Shown piece by piece: positions 1 through 9,555 of a DNA stretch of 44,470 bases. Position 1 is the stretch's first letter; the number at the start of each line of letters is the position of its first letter. Below the pieces are notes generated by a model, which was not told where the DNA came from, did no database searches, and saw only the letters and a program-made list of their open reading frames with translations. The translations under genes were made by a program, and so were the position numbers. Source of the stretch: Polyangiaceae bacterium (lineage in GTDB: Bacteria > Myxococcota_A > Polyangia > Polyangiales > Polyangiaceae); the NCBI GenBank assembly GCA_025937895.1, contig JAICQL010000042.1, forward strand, positions 1 through 44,470, given 5' to 3'.

Positions 1-1199
<1,199 letters not shown>

Positions 1200-1288
1200 G
1201 ACATGCCCGGCAGCCCCGTCCAAGATCGTCGCGCGCACGGACGCTCCTGGACCTTAAGGGCTCGTGCAGTTGCGTCGGTGGTGACCTG

Positions 1289-2140
1289 ATGGGACCCCGG
1301 CTACACTCTGCCTCCTTGGCGCGCCCATTGACCATGATCAGCCTGCTGGCGCTCCTGCTGTGCTCGCGCGCGAGCGATGCACGGCAGCGCACCGATCAGG
1401 AGCTACCGGAAAAATACCGGAAGTCGCCGTACGCGCTGATGTCCTTGAGCGTGGGCCTGCCGAACGCGGGCTGGCAGCTGCGCGCCAAGAAGCTGAGCGC
1501 GAGCCCTCAGCTCTGGATCCAGGATAAGAGCCGTCCCTACACCTACGGCCACCCCTCGCTGGTGCTGATGCTGCATCGAACCGCCAAGCAGATCGCGCGG
1601 CAGAGCCCGGGCTCGGTGCTGCTGGTGGGCGATTTGTCGCGCGAATATGGCGGGCCGCTCAGCGGCCACAAGTCGCACCAGAGCGGCCGTGACGCGGACG
1701 TTGGCTTCTTCGTGACCGATGCCAAGGGGCGGCCACAAAACGCGCGGCGCCTGCTCACCTTTGACGCAGCCGGCCGGGCTCGCGATGGCAGCGGCCTGCG
1801 CTTTGACGACTATCGCAACTGGCTCCTGGTACAGCTCTGGTTGAAAGATCACCGCGCCCAGCTGGAGCATGTCTTCGTGGCCAGCCATCTGCGGCGCCGG
1901 CTGCTGGATTTTGCCCGCGCGCGGCCGGCGTTCCGGCGCTATGTAGACGCGGCCGCGCAGTTCCTGCGCCAGCCCACCAATGGCCTGCCCCATGACGACC
2001 ACTTCCACGTTCGCATCGCTTGCCCCGAGCGCCAGCAGGAGCTGTGCGCGGACACTCCCCGCGCCCGCAAGAGCAAGCCACGCAGTAGCACCGAGAAGGT
2101 GGCGGTAGATGAAGCTGGCGCGGCTCGACGCAGGCCCTGA
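1289..2140 (+). CDS. MepA-like penicillin-insensitive murein endopeptidase (peptidase M74)
   Basis: Predicted LAS-type zinc peptidase that cuts peptide cross-links in peptidoglycan in the periplasm. It has 283 residues, close to the size of MepA (about 270). A hydrophobic leader is present (residues 16-25, MISLLALLLC). The zinc site is visible as SGHKSHQSGRDADVGF (His127/His130, Asp137) and HDDHFHVR (His238/His240), both hallmark M74 motifs. ATG 1289 follows a GGTGGTGA stretch; ATG 1334 would start directly at the hydrophobic leader and is a real alternative. The C-terminal 32 bp overlap the start of queE, so the two are probably cotranscribed although functionally unrelated. Confidence 0.88.
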   Translation: MGPRLHSASLARPLTMISLLALLLCSRASDARQRTDQELPEKYRKSPYALMSLSVGLPNAGWQLRAKKLSASPQLWIQDKSRPYTYGHPSLVLMLHRTAKQIARQSPGSVLLVGDLSREYGGPLSGHKSHQSGRDADVGFFVTDAKGRPQNARRLLTFDAAGRARDGSGLRFDDYRNWLLVQLWLKDHRAQLEHVFVASHLRRRLLDFARARPAFRRYVDAAAQFLRQPTNGLPHDDHFHVRIACPERQQELCADTPRARKSKPRSSTEKVAVDEAGAARRRP

Positions 2141-2846
2141 GATCTTTCTGAGCCTGCAGGGCGAGGGCAAAAATCAGGGCGCCCCCAGCGTCTTCGTGCG
2201 GACCAGCCGCTGCAACCTGTATTGCGTCTGGTGTGACACGCCCTACACCTGGAACTGGCGAGGCGCCGGCTTTGCGCACGTCGCTGCGCGGGACTTTGAT
2301 CGCGACCTGGAGACGATCGAGCTGCACGTGCACGAGGTGGCCGCGCGCGTGCAGTCGTTCGCCTGCCGCCGGGTGGTACTGACGGGCGGAGAGCCGCTGC
2401 TCCAGGCGCAGGATTGTGTCTCGCTGGCGCGCCAGCTGAAGGCCAGCGACCCGCGCTATCAGCTAGAGATCGAGACCAACGGTACGCTGGCTCCTTCGGC
2501 AGAGCTGGACGCGGTCATCGATCAGTACACCGTCTCGCCCAAGCTCGATCACTCGCAGGTGGAGCGTTCACTGCGGCTCAAGCCCGCGGCGCTGGCCGCA
2601 TTCGCGCAGAACCCGCGCAGCGTGTTCAAGTTCGTGATCGCGGACGCGGCGGACGTGCGCAGCGTCCGCGAGCTGGAGCAGCAGCTCGGGCTGGAGCCGG
2701 ATCGCATCTACCTGATGCCGCTCGGCACCTGCGCGGCCGAGCTCAGCGCCCGCCGGCCGGCGCTGGCGGAGGCCTGTCTGGAGCGCGGCTACCGCTTTTC
2801 CGATCGCCTTCACATCCATCTGTATGGCAATCGTCCGGGGGTATGA
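2109..2846 (+). CDS. queE: 7-carboxy-7-deazaguanine synthase QueE
   Basis: Radical-SAM enzyme that converts 6-carboxy-tetrahydropterin to 7-carboxy-7-deazaguanine, a step towards queuosine and other deazaguanines. It has 245 residues. The family's N-terminal FLSLQGEG segment is followed by the cluster motif CNLYCVWC (Cys35, Cys39, Cys42; CxxxCxxC) and then the radical-SAM GGEP motif (TGGEPLLQ). The start lies inside the mepA-like gene, 32 bp before that stop. Its own stop overlaps the next ATG (ATGA), which implies translational coupling. No other queuosine genes (queC, queD, queF) are in the window. Confidence 0.93.
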   Translation: MKLARLDAGPEIFLSLQGEGKNQGAPSVFVRTSRCNLYCVWCDTPYTWNWRGAGFAHVAARDFDRDLETIELHVHEVAARVQSFACRRVVLTGGEPLLQAQDCVSLARQLKASDPRYQLEIETNGTLAPSAELDAVIDQYTVSPKLDHSQVERSLRLKPAALAAFAQNPRSVFKFVIADAADVRSVRELEQQLGLEPDRIYLMPLGTCAAELSARRPALAEACLERGYRFSDRLHIHLYGNRPGV

Positions 2847-3934
2847 CGGCCAGTGAGATTCCGGCTCGGGTCTGGGACGCCTATGGGCTGCTGCCACTCG
2901 CTGGTGGCGGCTCCATCGTCCCCCTGCACAGCCTGATCAATCGCACGTATCTCGTGCAGGGCGACGTGGGCCAGGGGCCGCAGCCGATGGTGCTGCAGCG
3001 GCTGCACGCGGTGTTCGGAGCGCACGTTCACCTGGACATCGAGGTGGTGACCGAGCACCTGCAGCGCCGGCAGATCGAGACACCGCGCTTGCTGCGCAAC
3101 CGCGAGGGGGCGCTGTGGCTGGAGCTGGAGGACGCGGGCGCGCGGCAGGTGTGGCGGGCCTCGAGCTACGTGGATGGCATCACCGTCCACCGCTCCTCGG
3201 ACCGCGCACAGCTGGGCAGCGCGGCCGCGCTGCTGGGCAGGTTCCACGGAGGGCTGCTGGATCTGGAGCACGAGTTCGTGCACGTGCGGCCCCTGCATGA
3301 CACGCGGCAGCACCTGACGAAGCTGGAGCAGGCACTGGCCTCCGAGGCCGCGCGCGCCGACCTCGAGGTGCAGCAACTCGGCCAGCTCATCCTGCAGCAC
3401 TCGCGCGGCATACGGCTGGATTTCAGCGAGTTTCCGCTGCGCGTGTTGCATGGCGATCCCAAGCTCTCGAACGTGTTGTTCGAGCGCGCCGAGCCCACGC
3501 GTGCGCGCTGCATGATCGACCTCGACACCCTGGGCCGCGGCTACCTGGCCTATGAGCTGGGCGACGCGCTGCGCTCGTGGGGAAATCGGGCGGGCGAAGA
3601 TCAGCTGGAGGCCGACTTCGACCCCGAGGTGCTGCGCGCGGTCCTCTCCGGATACGCACGCACGTGTCCCGCTGCGGTGGGAGATGGCGAGCTCTGCTCG
3701 GCCGTGGCCGGCCTGGAGACGGTCTCGCTGGAGCTCGCCAGCCGGTTCGCAGCAGACGCCATCCTCGACAGCTATTTCGGCTGGGATGCCACCCGCTTTC
3801 CGACCCGGCGTGCCCACAACCTGGTGCGCGCGCGCAGCCAGTTTTCGCTCGCGCGCCGCGTGCGCGGCGAGGTCGCGGCGCTGGACTTAATCGCCCGGCA
3901 GGCGGTCTCGTCTCGGCCCCCCCGGCAGTGCTAG
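2843..3934 (+). CDS. APH-family phosphotransferase, NahK-like
   Basis: Small-molecule kinase of the aminoglycoside phosphotransferase/choline kinase fold, 363 residues. Residues 31-37 (LINRTYLV region) and VLQRLHAVF (about 50-58) resemble the nucleotide-binding start of N-acetylhexosamine 1-kinases. The catalytic loop is HGDPKLSN (His203, Asp205, Asn210), and the metal-binding IDLDTLGRG (Asp226, Asp228) replaces the DFG motif, again as in NahK relatives. The start ATG overlaps the queE stop by 4 bp. The nearest functional guess is a sugar or amino-sugar 1-kinase, but RdoA/SrkA-like kinases share the fold, so only the family is secure. Confidence 0.8.
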   Translation: MTASEIPARVWDAYGLLPLAGGGSIVPLHSLINRTYLVQGDVGQGPQPMVLQRLHAVFGAHVHLDIEVVTEHLQRRQIETPRLLRNREGALWLELEDAGARQVWRASSYVDGITVHRSSDRAQLGSAAALLGRFHGGLLDLEHEFVHVRPLHDTRQHLTKLEQALASEAARADLEVQQLGQLILQHSRGIRLDFSEFPLRVLHGDPKLSNVLFERAEPTRARCMIDLDTLGRGYLAYELGDALRSWGNRAGEDQLEADFDPEVLRAVLSGYARTCPAAVGDGELCSAVAGLETVSLELASRFAADAILDSYFGWDATRFPTRRAHNLVRARSQFSLARRVRGEVAALDLIARQAVSSRPPRQC

Positions 3935-3943
3935 GCTGATCCC

Positions 3944-4252
3944 GTGCCCAAGATCGAGTTCCTGGCCTCAGCGGCAGGCAGCGCCAAGCAAGCAGAAGCA
4001 CCGGACGGAGGCGTCCTGCTGGAGATTTGTGACGACGCCCTGGCGCCCATCCCGTTTTCCTGCCGCTCCGCGAGCTGCGCCACCTGCCACGTCGAGGTGC
4101 TCGAGGGCAGCGAGCTGCTGGAGCCAGCGGAGGAATCCGAGCAAGACCTGCTGGATGTGATCGGCGGCCCGCCCAATAGTCGCCTGGCGTGTCAGGCCAT
4201 CGTCAAGCCGGGCCCCGGCTTGATCCGGCTGCGCTCGCTCGACGCGGGCTGA
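3944..4252 (+). CDS. [2Fe-2S] ferredoxin
   Basis: Small electron carrier of 102 residues. It shows the plant/adrenodoxin-type pattern CRSASCATC (Cys40, Cys45, Cys48) with the fourth ligand Cys83 in RLACQ, which is diagnostic of a [2Fe-2S] fold. It starts with GTG at 3944, 9 bp after the phosphotransferase stop, so it probably belongs to the mepA-like/queE/phosphotransferase transcript. The redox partner is unknown; serving QueE is conceivable but unproven, since radical-SAM enzymes usually take electrons from flavodoxin or low-potential ferredoxins. It is convergent with apaH, 33 bp away. Confidence 0.9.
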   Translation: MPKIEFLASAAGSAKQAEAPDGGVLLEICDDALAPIPFSCRSASCATCHVEVLEGSELLEPAEESEQDLLDVIGGPPNSRLACQAIVKPGPGLIRLRSLDAG

Positions 4253-4285
4253 GGCCGGCACGGCTCATCGCACATGGCGCGGTGC

Positions 4286-5113
4286 TCAGTCCGCGCCGTG
4301 GCTCACCCCCTGGCAGGAGCAGCTGAAGCGCCGCTGATCCTCCAGCCGCATGAGGGTGAGGGAGCGCCCCCAGGCGCAGCCCGTATCGAGCGCGAACACA
4401 TCGGCCACCTGCGTCTGCCCGTGTAGCGCAGCCCAGTGACCGAAGAGGATGCCGAGGCTGCGAGCCTTACGCGTGGGGTGGGCAAACCAGGGCGCAAAGC
4501 CCGGAGGGCACTGCTCGGCAGGGCCCTTGAAGCTCCAGTTCATGCGCCCGCCAGCGGTGCAGACTCGCAGCCGGGTGAAGGCGCCGATGATCGCCCGGGC
4601 GCGGAGCGCGGGCGAGAGCTCCTCCGTGATCTCCTCGGGCTCCACCGGGCAGGGGCCCGCCACGCCAGCGATACCCGGCGGCAGCAGCCACGGCTGCGCT
4701 TCGCGCGCCCGCTCCAGGGCCTCGGCAATGGTCCAGCCAGGCAGCAGCCCTGCGTGTACCATGCAGTAGCCCAGCGCCTCATCCACGTGCAGCAAGGGCT
4801 GGCGTGCCAGCCACCCGAGCAGCTCGTCCCGGTCGCTCGCATGCAGGATGGCAGCCAGCGTGTCGCCCGCGCGCAGGCGGCGAACCCCGGCCGCCACGGC
4901 CAGCATGTGGACCTCGTGATTTCCGAGCACGAGCTGCGCCGCGGGGCCCAGCGAGTGAACGAAGCGCAGCACCTCCAGGGATTGAGGCCCACGATTGACC
5001 AGGTCACCCACCAGCCACAGCCGATCTCGCGCGGGGTCGAACCTGACTTGCTGCAGCAGACAGCGAAGCTCCTCGTAGCACCCCTGAACGTCACCGACCG
5101 CGTACACCGCCAT
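4286..5113 (-). CDS. apaH: Symmetrical bis(5'-nucleosyl)-tetraphosphatase ApaH
   Basis: Calcineurin-type metallophosphatase that splits Ap4A into two ADP in the cytoplasm and limits this alarmone and Np4-capped RNA. It has 275 residues, essentially the E. coli length. Metal motifs are in order: GDVQGCYEEL at residues 7-16, GDLVNRGPQSLEVLR, GNHEVHML, and later His-containing motifs (MVHAG). The open frame runs upstream to 5899, but homology begins exactly at MAVYAVGDVQG, so ATG 5113 is chosen. The divergent PAP2 gene starts 57 bp away. Confidence 0.93.
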   Translation of the reverse strand: MAVYAVGDVQGCYEELRCLLQQVRFDPARDRLWLVGDLVNRGPQSLEVLRFVHSLGPAAQLVLGNHEVHMLAVAAGVRRLRAGDTLAAILHASDRDELLGWLARQPLLHVDEALGYCMVHAGLLPGWTIAEALERAREAQPWLLPPGIAGVAGPCPVEPEEITEELSPALRARAIIGAFTRLRVCTAGGRMNWSFKGPAEQCPPGFAPWFAHPTRKARSLGILFGHWAALHGQTQVADVFALDTGCAWGRSLTLMRLEDQRRFSCSCQGVSHGAD

Positions 5114-5170
5114 GCTGTAGCTCTCGCAGCGAACGCCACGCGCTCGCAGCCCGTCTGTTACCATCGTGCC

Positions 5171-6022
5171 ATGCCCGCGGCGAGGTCTGGCCCAAAGCTC
5201 GGCTGGCTGGCGCTGCTCTGGGCCGGCCTGGGGCTGATTTGTGCCCGGTACGATCTGGCACTCTCGCAGGCTGTGGTGCAACGCGACGCCGCCTGGGCGC
5301 AGGCCGGGCAGCGCTTCGGCGAGCTGCCCGGAGTCTTCGCCTTCGCGCTCGCTGGGGCCGCCAGCTATGCCAAACCAATCGCCGTCCACTTGCCGTGGTG
5401 GCAGCGACAGCTGCCCTGGCTGCTGTGCTCGCTCGGGGCCTCCCTCGCTGTGGCGCTGTGCAGTTATCGCCTGTTCGGCCGTCGGCTGACCCAAGCCGAG
5501 GCAGGCGTCGCGCTGGCGCTCGCGCTGCTGTGCACGCGCCTGCTGCGGGCACCGCTGGGTCATGGGCTGCAGCTCCACCCGGGTCTCGAGCGCGCGGCTG
5601 CATGGACGGTCCGCCTGGGCATCTGGAGCTGGGCGCTGGTCAGCTCGCTCAAGCTCGTCTGGGGCCGGGTGCGCTTTCGCGATCTTCAGCCCACGGCCGG
5701 TGACTTCACGCCCTGGTACTCGCCGCAGGGCTGGACCGGGCACGCCTCGTTTCCCTCGGGGCACGCAGCGCTCGGCTGGCTGCTGCTGACCAGCCTGCTC
5801 ATCTGGCCACGAGGCACCCGTCCCTATCGCTGGACCCTGGCGGCATGCCTGGCGTGGGGCGTGTTCGTGGCTGCCAGCCGGGTCGTGGCCGGTGCCCACT
5901 ACCTGTCCGACGTGCTGTTCTCCACCGCCTTTGCCTTCGCCGTGGTGGGTTACGCGCAGCGCAGCGCCAGTGGGCAGGCTCAGGGCCGCGCCGGGCGCGA
6001 GCTGCCGCCCGAAGGCAGATGA
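5171..6022 (+). CDS. PAP2-family membrane phosphatase
   Basis: Type-2 phosphatidic acid phosphatase of the inner membrane, 283 residues with about six hydrophobic segments. All three PAP2 signature blocks are visible: KLVWGRVRFR (Lys161 to Arg168/170), FPSGH (195-198) and SRVVAGAHYLSD (Arg237, His243, Asp247). Likely substrates are lipid phosphates such as undecaprenyl pyrophosphate, phosphatidylglycerophosphate or lipid A; the sequence does not say which. The start ATG at 5171 is the first in frame after the apaH divergent region. The C-terminal 43 bp overlap the convergent gene ending at 5980. Confidence 0.9.
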   Translation: MPAARSGPKLGWLALLWAGLGLICARYDLALSQAVVQRDAAWAQAGQRFGELPGVFAFALAGAASYAKPIAVHLPWWQRQLPWLLCSLGASLAVALCSYRLFGRRLTQAEAGVALALALLCTRLLRAPLGHGLQLHPGLERAAAWTVRLGIWSWALVSSLKLVWGRVRFRDLQPTAGDFTPWYSPQGWTGHASFPSGHAALGWLLLTSLLIWPRGTRPYRWTLAACLAWGVFVAASRVVAGAHYLSDVLFSTAFAFAVVGYAQRSASGQAQGRAGRELPPEGR

Positions 6023-6552
6023 CGCTCACTGGCGGGCGGCGGAAGATGCACGAGCTGCTCGGCGAAGGCCTTCAGCCGGGCTAGCTTCTGCGGATCGTAT
6101 TCGGTGCGCTGAACACGCTCGTCCAGCGCCTTCGGGTCGTGGGCAATCTGCTGCAGATCCTTCATCTGCCCGAAGGCCTCTTGCAGCTCGGCGAAGGCTG
6201 GAAAAGGCGCCTTGGGATCCTCCGCGAGTGGTCGGAGTAGCTCCGGCTGGCTCGGACGCTCCGGCGGCGCTGCTGCAGCCGCCGTCCGACGTGGCGCTGG
6301 CCGCTCCGCGGGCTGCTCGGACAGAGCGTGCTCCGGCTCGCGCTGCGCTGCCAGCACTGGCTGCGGAGGCGAAGCTGGCGCGCGCGGCGCCAGCACATCC
6401 TCCGGGAGCTGGGACGTGCTCGGCCGCTCTACTGCTGGCGAGCGCGCTGCAGCGGACGCAAGGGGTGGCACCTGGCCAGGCCGCGAACAGACGTACCAGA
6501 CGAGCGGGTACACCAAAGCAGCGCCCAGCGCTCCCCTCAGGATGTGGTGCAT
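5980..6552 (-). CDS. Hypothetical Pro/Ala-rich protein with N-terminal membrane anchor
   Basis: Not recognised. It has 190 residues. An N-terminal hydrophobic segment (residues 7-22, ALGAALVYPLVWYVCS) is probably a signal anchor. A low-complexity Pro/Ala/Glu-rich linker (about 25-110) follows, then a more ordered charged C-terminal part (about 112-175) with predicted helices. The architecture suits a periplasmic or surface spacer. Its 3' end overlaps the PAP2 gene on the other strand. The coding frame has convincing high-GC third positions, but there is no homology I can name. Confidence 0.65.
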   Translation of the reverse strand: MHHILRGALGAALVYPLVWYVCSRPGQVPPLASAAARSPAVERPSTSQLPEDVLAPRAPASPPQPVLAAQREPEHALSEQPAERPAPRRTAAAAAPPERPSQPELLRPLAEDPKAPFPAFAELQEAFGQMKDLQQIAHDPKALDERVQRTEYDPQKLARLKAFAEQLVHLPPPASERHLPSGGSSRPARP

Positions 6553-6863
6553 TGGCTAGTCTACCGCGGCGCCAGCCGAACGCACACCGACTTGTCGGCC
6601 CGAGACTCGCGTCTGCCCCAACCTGCGCAGCTTACCCCGATGCTACGCGCCTTCCCGGCTGTATCGTTCGAGGCTGCGCAGGGACAGGGACCCGCCCGGC
6701 TGGCTCCACTGCAGCCGTTCCGGCTCGTGGTGGCCCCGGGCGGTTGCCCACAGCTGCCGCCCCGCTCGACATGGGTGCCGAGGTAGGCGCTTTCTGGCTT
6801 CAACAGGCGTGGGCTGGAGTAGGAGCCCTCACCGCGACGAAGCCCGGACCAACCCGCGCAAGA
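6553..6863. other. Intergenic region without gene
   Basis: About 310 bp between two minus-strand genes. It must carry the 3' end of the RRM gene transcript and the promoter of the Pro-rich protein gene. I see no convincing ORF, RNA gene or strong hairpin. Confidence 0.5.
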
Positions 6864-7238
6864 TCAGCGCCGGCCGCGTCCGCCACCACCGCCGCCGCGC
6901 GGAGGCCCTGATGGACGACCGCCGCCCCCACCTTCCCCTCCGAACCGACGCCCCCCGCCACCGCCACCGCCGCCACCGCCGCCCGTTGGGCGACGCTCGC
7001 GAGCGACGTTGACCGTGATGGACCTGCCATCCAACGTGGCACCATTGAGTGACTCGATGGCCCGCTCTGCTTCTTCGGCGGAGCCAAACTCGACAAACCC
7101 AAACCCGCGGGACTGGCCCGTAGCGCGATCGATGACGACGCTCGCCGAGACGACCTCACCGAACTCGGCGAAGGCCTCCTGCAGCTGCTGGTCCATCGTC
7201 GAGTACGCTAAATTGCCCACATACAGCCGGTTTCCCAT
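6864..7238 (-). CDS. Glycine-rich RRM RNA-binding protein
   Basis: Single-RRM RNA-binding protein of 124 residues, like the cold-inducible Rbp proteins of cyanobacteria and myxobacteria. RNP2 (RLYVGNLAY, residues 4-12) and RNP1 (RGFGFVEF, about 44-51) are intact with their aromatic RNA-stacking residues. The C-terminal third, from about residue 85, is Gly/Arg-rich with runs of eleven and five or six Gly, an RGG-like tail expected to be disordered and to bind RNA. The role in post-transcriptional or cold-stress control is inferred from the family. It sits alone on its strand behind a long leader region. Confidence 0.93.
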   Translation of the reverse strand: MGNRLYVGNLAYSTMDQQLQEAFAEFGEVVSASVVIDRATGQSRGFGFVEFGSAEEAERAIESLNGATLDGRSITVNVARERRPTGGGGGGGGGGGRRFGGEGGGGGRPSGPPRGGGGGGRGRR

Positions 7239-7259
7239 TCTATTCTATCTCGATTGCGA

Positions 7260-7299
7260 GGCACCGTATCCGCTCTGCTTCGAACCCGGCCTCGGTGCC
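7260..7299 (-). promoter_or_regulatory. Inverted repeat in the RRM gene leader
   Basis: GGCACCG (7260-7266) and CGGTGCC (7293-7299) are perfect 7-bp arms separated by 26 nt, located 22-61 bp upstream of the RRM start codon. In the mRNA this could fold just 5' of the ribosome site. Leaders of cold-regulated RNA-binding proteins are often structured, so a regulatory role is possible but only inferred. Confidence 0.3.
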
Positions 7300-7605
7300 C
7301 TGAGCCACAATCCGAATGCCCCCATACATTGGAAGCAGCCAGCAAGCAGAACGAGGCAGCCGAGCGATTCTGCGAGGCCCCGACGACGCCTGGACGGTGC
7401 TGCCTCGCGACGATGCCGCCGTAGAGAGACAAGCCGTCGTGAGACGACGTTGGAGCGAACTCAGCCGATCGATGCTTCACTTCCGATAGCAGGCCGTGCC
7501 AGGGTAACATGCCCCCCAAGATCTAGCCATAGGACGATGATGAGGGCCTGTCACGTGCAGCGGCACCGCAGCGCGTAACGTACCTAAGCACTGGGGAAAC
7601 ACGCC

Positions 7606-7648
7606 GGCACTGGCAATGGTACTGGAAATGGCACCGGCATGGCGCCGG
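7606..7648. repeat. Degenerate 12-bp tandem repeat
   Basis: Units GGCACTGGCAAT, GGTACTGGAAAT, GGCACCGGCAT and GGCGCCGG run head to tail, and a related AGCACTGGGGAA lies just upstream (about 7588). The tract sits about 130 bp beyond the 3' end of the ABC permease. It shares the CACTGGCA core with the repeat tract on the other side of the ABC operon at 12218-12339. Confidence 0.6.
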
Positions 7649-7776
7649 GGGTAATTCAATTGGCTCATTGAATCGCTAGTTAAGTCGAACAGTTCCCGCC
7701 ATGTCGTGAGCTTGCTCGAAGCAACACCGGCACCCGGCAGAGCGAGCAAGCGAGCGGCTTGGCCAGGCCCGCTGGG

Positions 7777-9555
7777 TCAGCCCCGGAACATCGCGCCCAG
7801 CTTCTTGCCGAGCAGGCCACCTGCCAGCACCAGAGTCAGGCTGAGCAAGGTCATGGCCCAAACGCCCAGCGCGCTGGCCACGTACACGCCATCGCCCAGG
7901 CGCTGCGAGAGCTCCCAGATGGCGCGAGTGATCGGGAAGTAGCGCGCGCTCTGGGCCAGGATGAGCGAGTCACTCACCTCCAGCATGGCGAACACGAACG
8001 CCATCAGCGCGCCTGCCAGCAAGCTGGCAAAGATCAACGGCAGCACGATGCGCCGCAACACGAGCAGCGAGCCCGCGCCCAGGTTGGCGGCGGCGCGCTC
8101 ATAGTCTTCAGGCACCTGCTCCAGCCCCGCCACGGCGCTGCGCACGACATACGGCAGACGCCGCGTGGCGTACGCCACCACCAGCAACACCACGGGAAAG
8201 CGCTGCACGTCGAGCCAGAACGGCGTGGCCTCACCGAACAAGCGCCGGCACTGCACACTGATCGACAGATAACCAAAGGCCATGACCAACCCCGGCACGG
8301 CCAGCGGCAGCATGCTCAGCACGTCCAGCACACCGCGCCACGGCACGCGCGAGCGCACGATGATCCAGGCCAGCGCGCAGGCCACGAGCACGCCGAGCAC
8401 CGTCGCCGTGCCGGCGTAGATGATGGAGTTGCCCACCGCACCGAGCTGCAGCGGGCCCTGGCCCGTGGCCGGCATCACCAGCTCATCCTGCAGCGCCGCC
8501 AGGTAGTGCATGCCCGTCCACTGGCGCGGCACGAGCGAGCGGTACCACGCGCCGGTGGCGCTCAGGCTGGTGAGCACGACCGAGACGTGGGGCAAGAGCG
8601 AGAGCAGCGCCACCAGGGTCAGTGGCAGGGCGGCCAGCAGCGCCGGTACGCCGCGCAGCGGATGCACCGCGCTGGCGCTCGCGCTCTTGCTGCCGCTGGC
8701 GCGGATGCTCCTGCCGAACAGCACCTTGCCGACCACGTACAGGGCGCTCGTGCCCGCCAGCATCACCACCACCAGCGCGTAGGGCAGCGGATTGTCGACC
8801 TCCACGATCTGGATGAAGACCTGCACCGGGGTCACGTCATAGACGTGAAACATCAGCGGGGTGCCGAGCTCGGTGAAGCTCCAGATGAAGACCAGGGTGC
8901 AGCCGGCAAAGAGCCCGGGGCGGACCAGCGGAAAGGTGACGCGGCGGAACACCGTCCAGCGCGAAGCACCAAGATTTGCCGCCGCGCGCTCCAGCAGCGG
9001 ATCGACGTTGGCCAGGGCAGCCCGCAGGTTGAGGAAGATGATGGGATAGAGCGCCAGCGCCTCCACGGCGATCACGCCGGACATGCGCAGGTTGCCGAGC
9101 CAGTCCACGCCGTCGGAGGAGCCCGGCGCAAACAGCTGCGTGAGCGGACCGAAGCGCCCCAGCAGCAGGCGCATGCCGATGGCCCCCACGAAGGGCGGCA
9201 GCACCATCGGCACCAGCAGCAGCGAGCTGAGCAGCACCCGCCCGGTGAAATCATAACGGGTGGCGATCACGGCCAGCGGCAGAGCCAGGCCCAGCGCGAG
9301 CAACGTGGTACCAGTGGCGACCAGGGTGGCCTTCAGCAAGCCGCGCTGCACGACCGGGTTGCCCAGGACGAGCCGCAGGTAATCGCTGGTGAGCTGGCCA
9401 TTGGGGCGCTGAAAGCCCGCCAGCACCACCTCGAGCAGCGGCCAGATCAGGGTCACGAGCAGCAGGAACAGCAGCAGCGCCGCCACCAGCGCGTGCTTCG
9501 GGCGCGGGCCGATCAGGCGCTCGCGCCAGGTTGCTGCGGCCAGACCGTGCCTCAT
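7777..9555 (-). CDS. ABC transporter permease, fused double domain (FbpB/ThiP type)
   Basis: Inner-membrane channel of an importer. It has 592 residues with two tandem permease domains and about twelve membrane segments, as in iron(III) or thiamine permeases. Each half has an EAA-type coupling loop, at residues 189-214 (ERAAANLGAS...) and 485-510 (YERAAANLGAG...), where the ATPase docks. ATG 9555 is chosen because it overlaps the binding-protein stop (ATGA); the frame stays open slightly upstream to 9615. It is the last gene of the ATPase, binding protein, permease operon. The substrate is undetermined; the fused layout favours ferric iron, other metal complexes, or thiamine-like compounds. 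Confidence 0.88.
   Translation of the reverse strand: MRHGLAAATWRERLIGPRPKHALVAALLLFLLLVTLIWPLLEVVLAGFQRPNGQLTSDYLRLVLGNPVVQRGLLKATLVATGTTLLALGLALPLAVIATRYDFTGRVLLSSLLLVPMVLPPFVGAIGMRLLLGRFGPLTQLFAPGSSDGVDWLGNLRMSGVIAVEALALYPIIFLNLRAALANVDPLLERAAANLGASRWTVFRRVTFPLVRPGLFAGCTLVFIWSFTELGTPLMFHVYDVTPVQVFIQIVEVDNPLPYALVVVMLAGTSALYVVGKVLFGRSIRASGSKSASASAVHPLRGVPALLAALPLTLVALLSLLPHVSVVLTSLSATGAWYRSLVPRQWTGMHYLAALQDELVMPATGQGPLQLGAVGNSIIYAGTATVLGVLVACALAWIIVRSRVPWRGVLDVLSMLPLAVPGLVMAFGYLSISVQCRRLFGEATPFWLDVQRFPVVLLVVAYATRRLPYVVRSAVAGLEQVPEDYERAAANLGAGSLLVLRRIVLPLIFASLLAGALMAFVFAMLEVSDSLILAQSARYFPITRAIWELSQRLGDGVYVASALGVWAMTLLSLTLVLAGGLLGKKLGAMFRG

Larger units (their letters stand above)
7239..7776. 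other. Long intergenic region upstream of RRM gene
   Basis: About 540 bp between the RRM gene 5' end and the permease 3' end. It has more AT than its surroundings and no supported gene. It contains an inverted repeat 22-61 bp before the RRM start and a short tandem repeat at 7606-7648; both are listed separately. Confidence 0.6.

Noticed and set aside
5114..5899. Upstream extension of the apaH frame
   Set aside because: It overlaps the PAP2 gene on the other strand and is Pro/Gln/Arg low-complexity; homology starts at 5113.
7261..7320. tRNA-like T-arm (GGGTTCGAAGC) on the minus strand
   Set aside because: No acceptor, D or anticodon arms can be folded around it.
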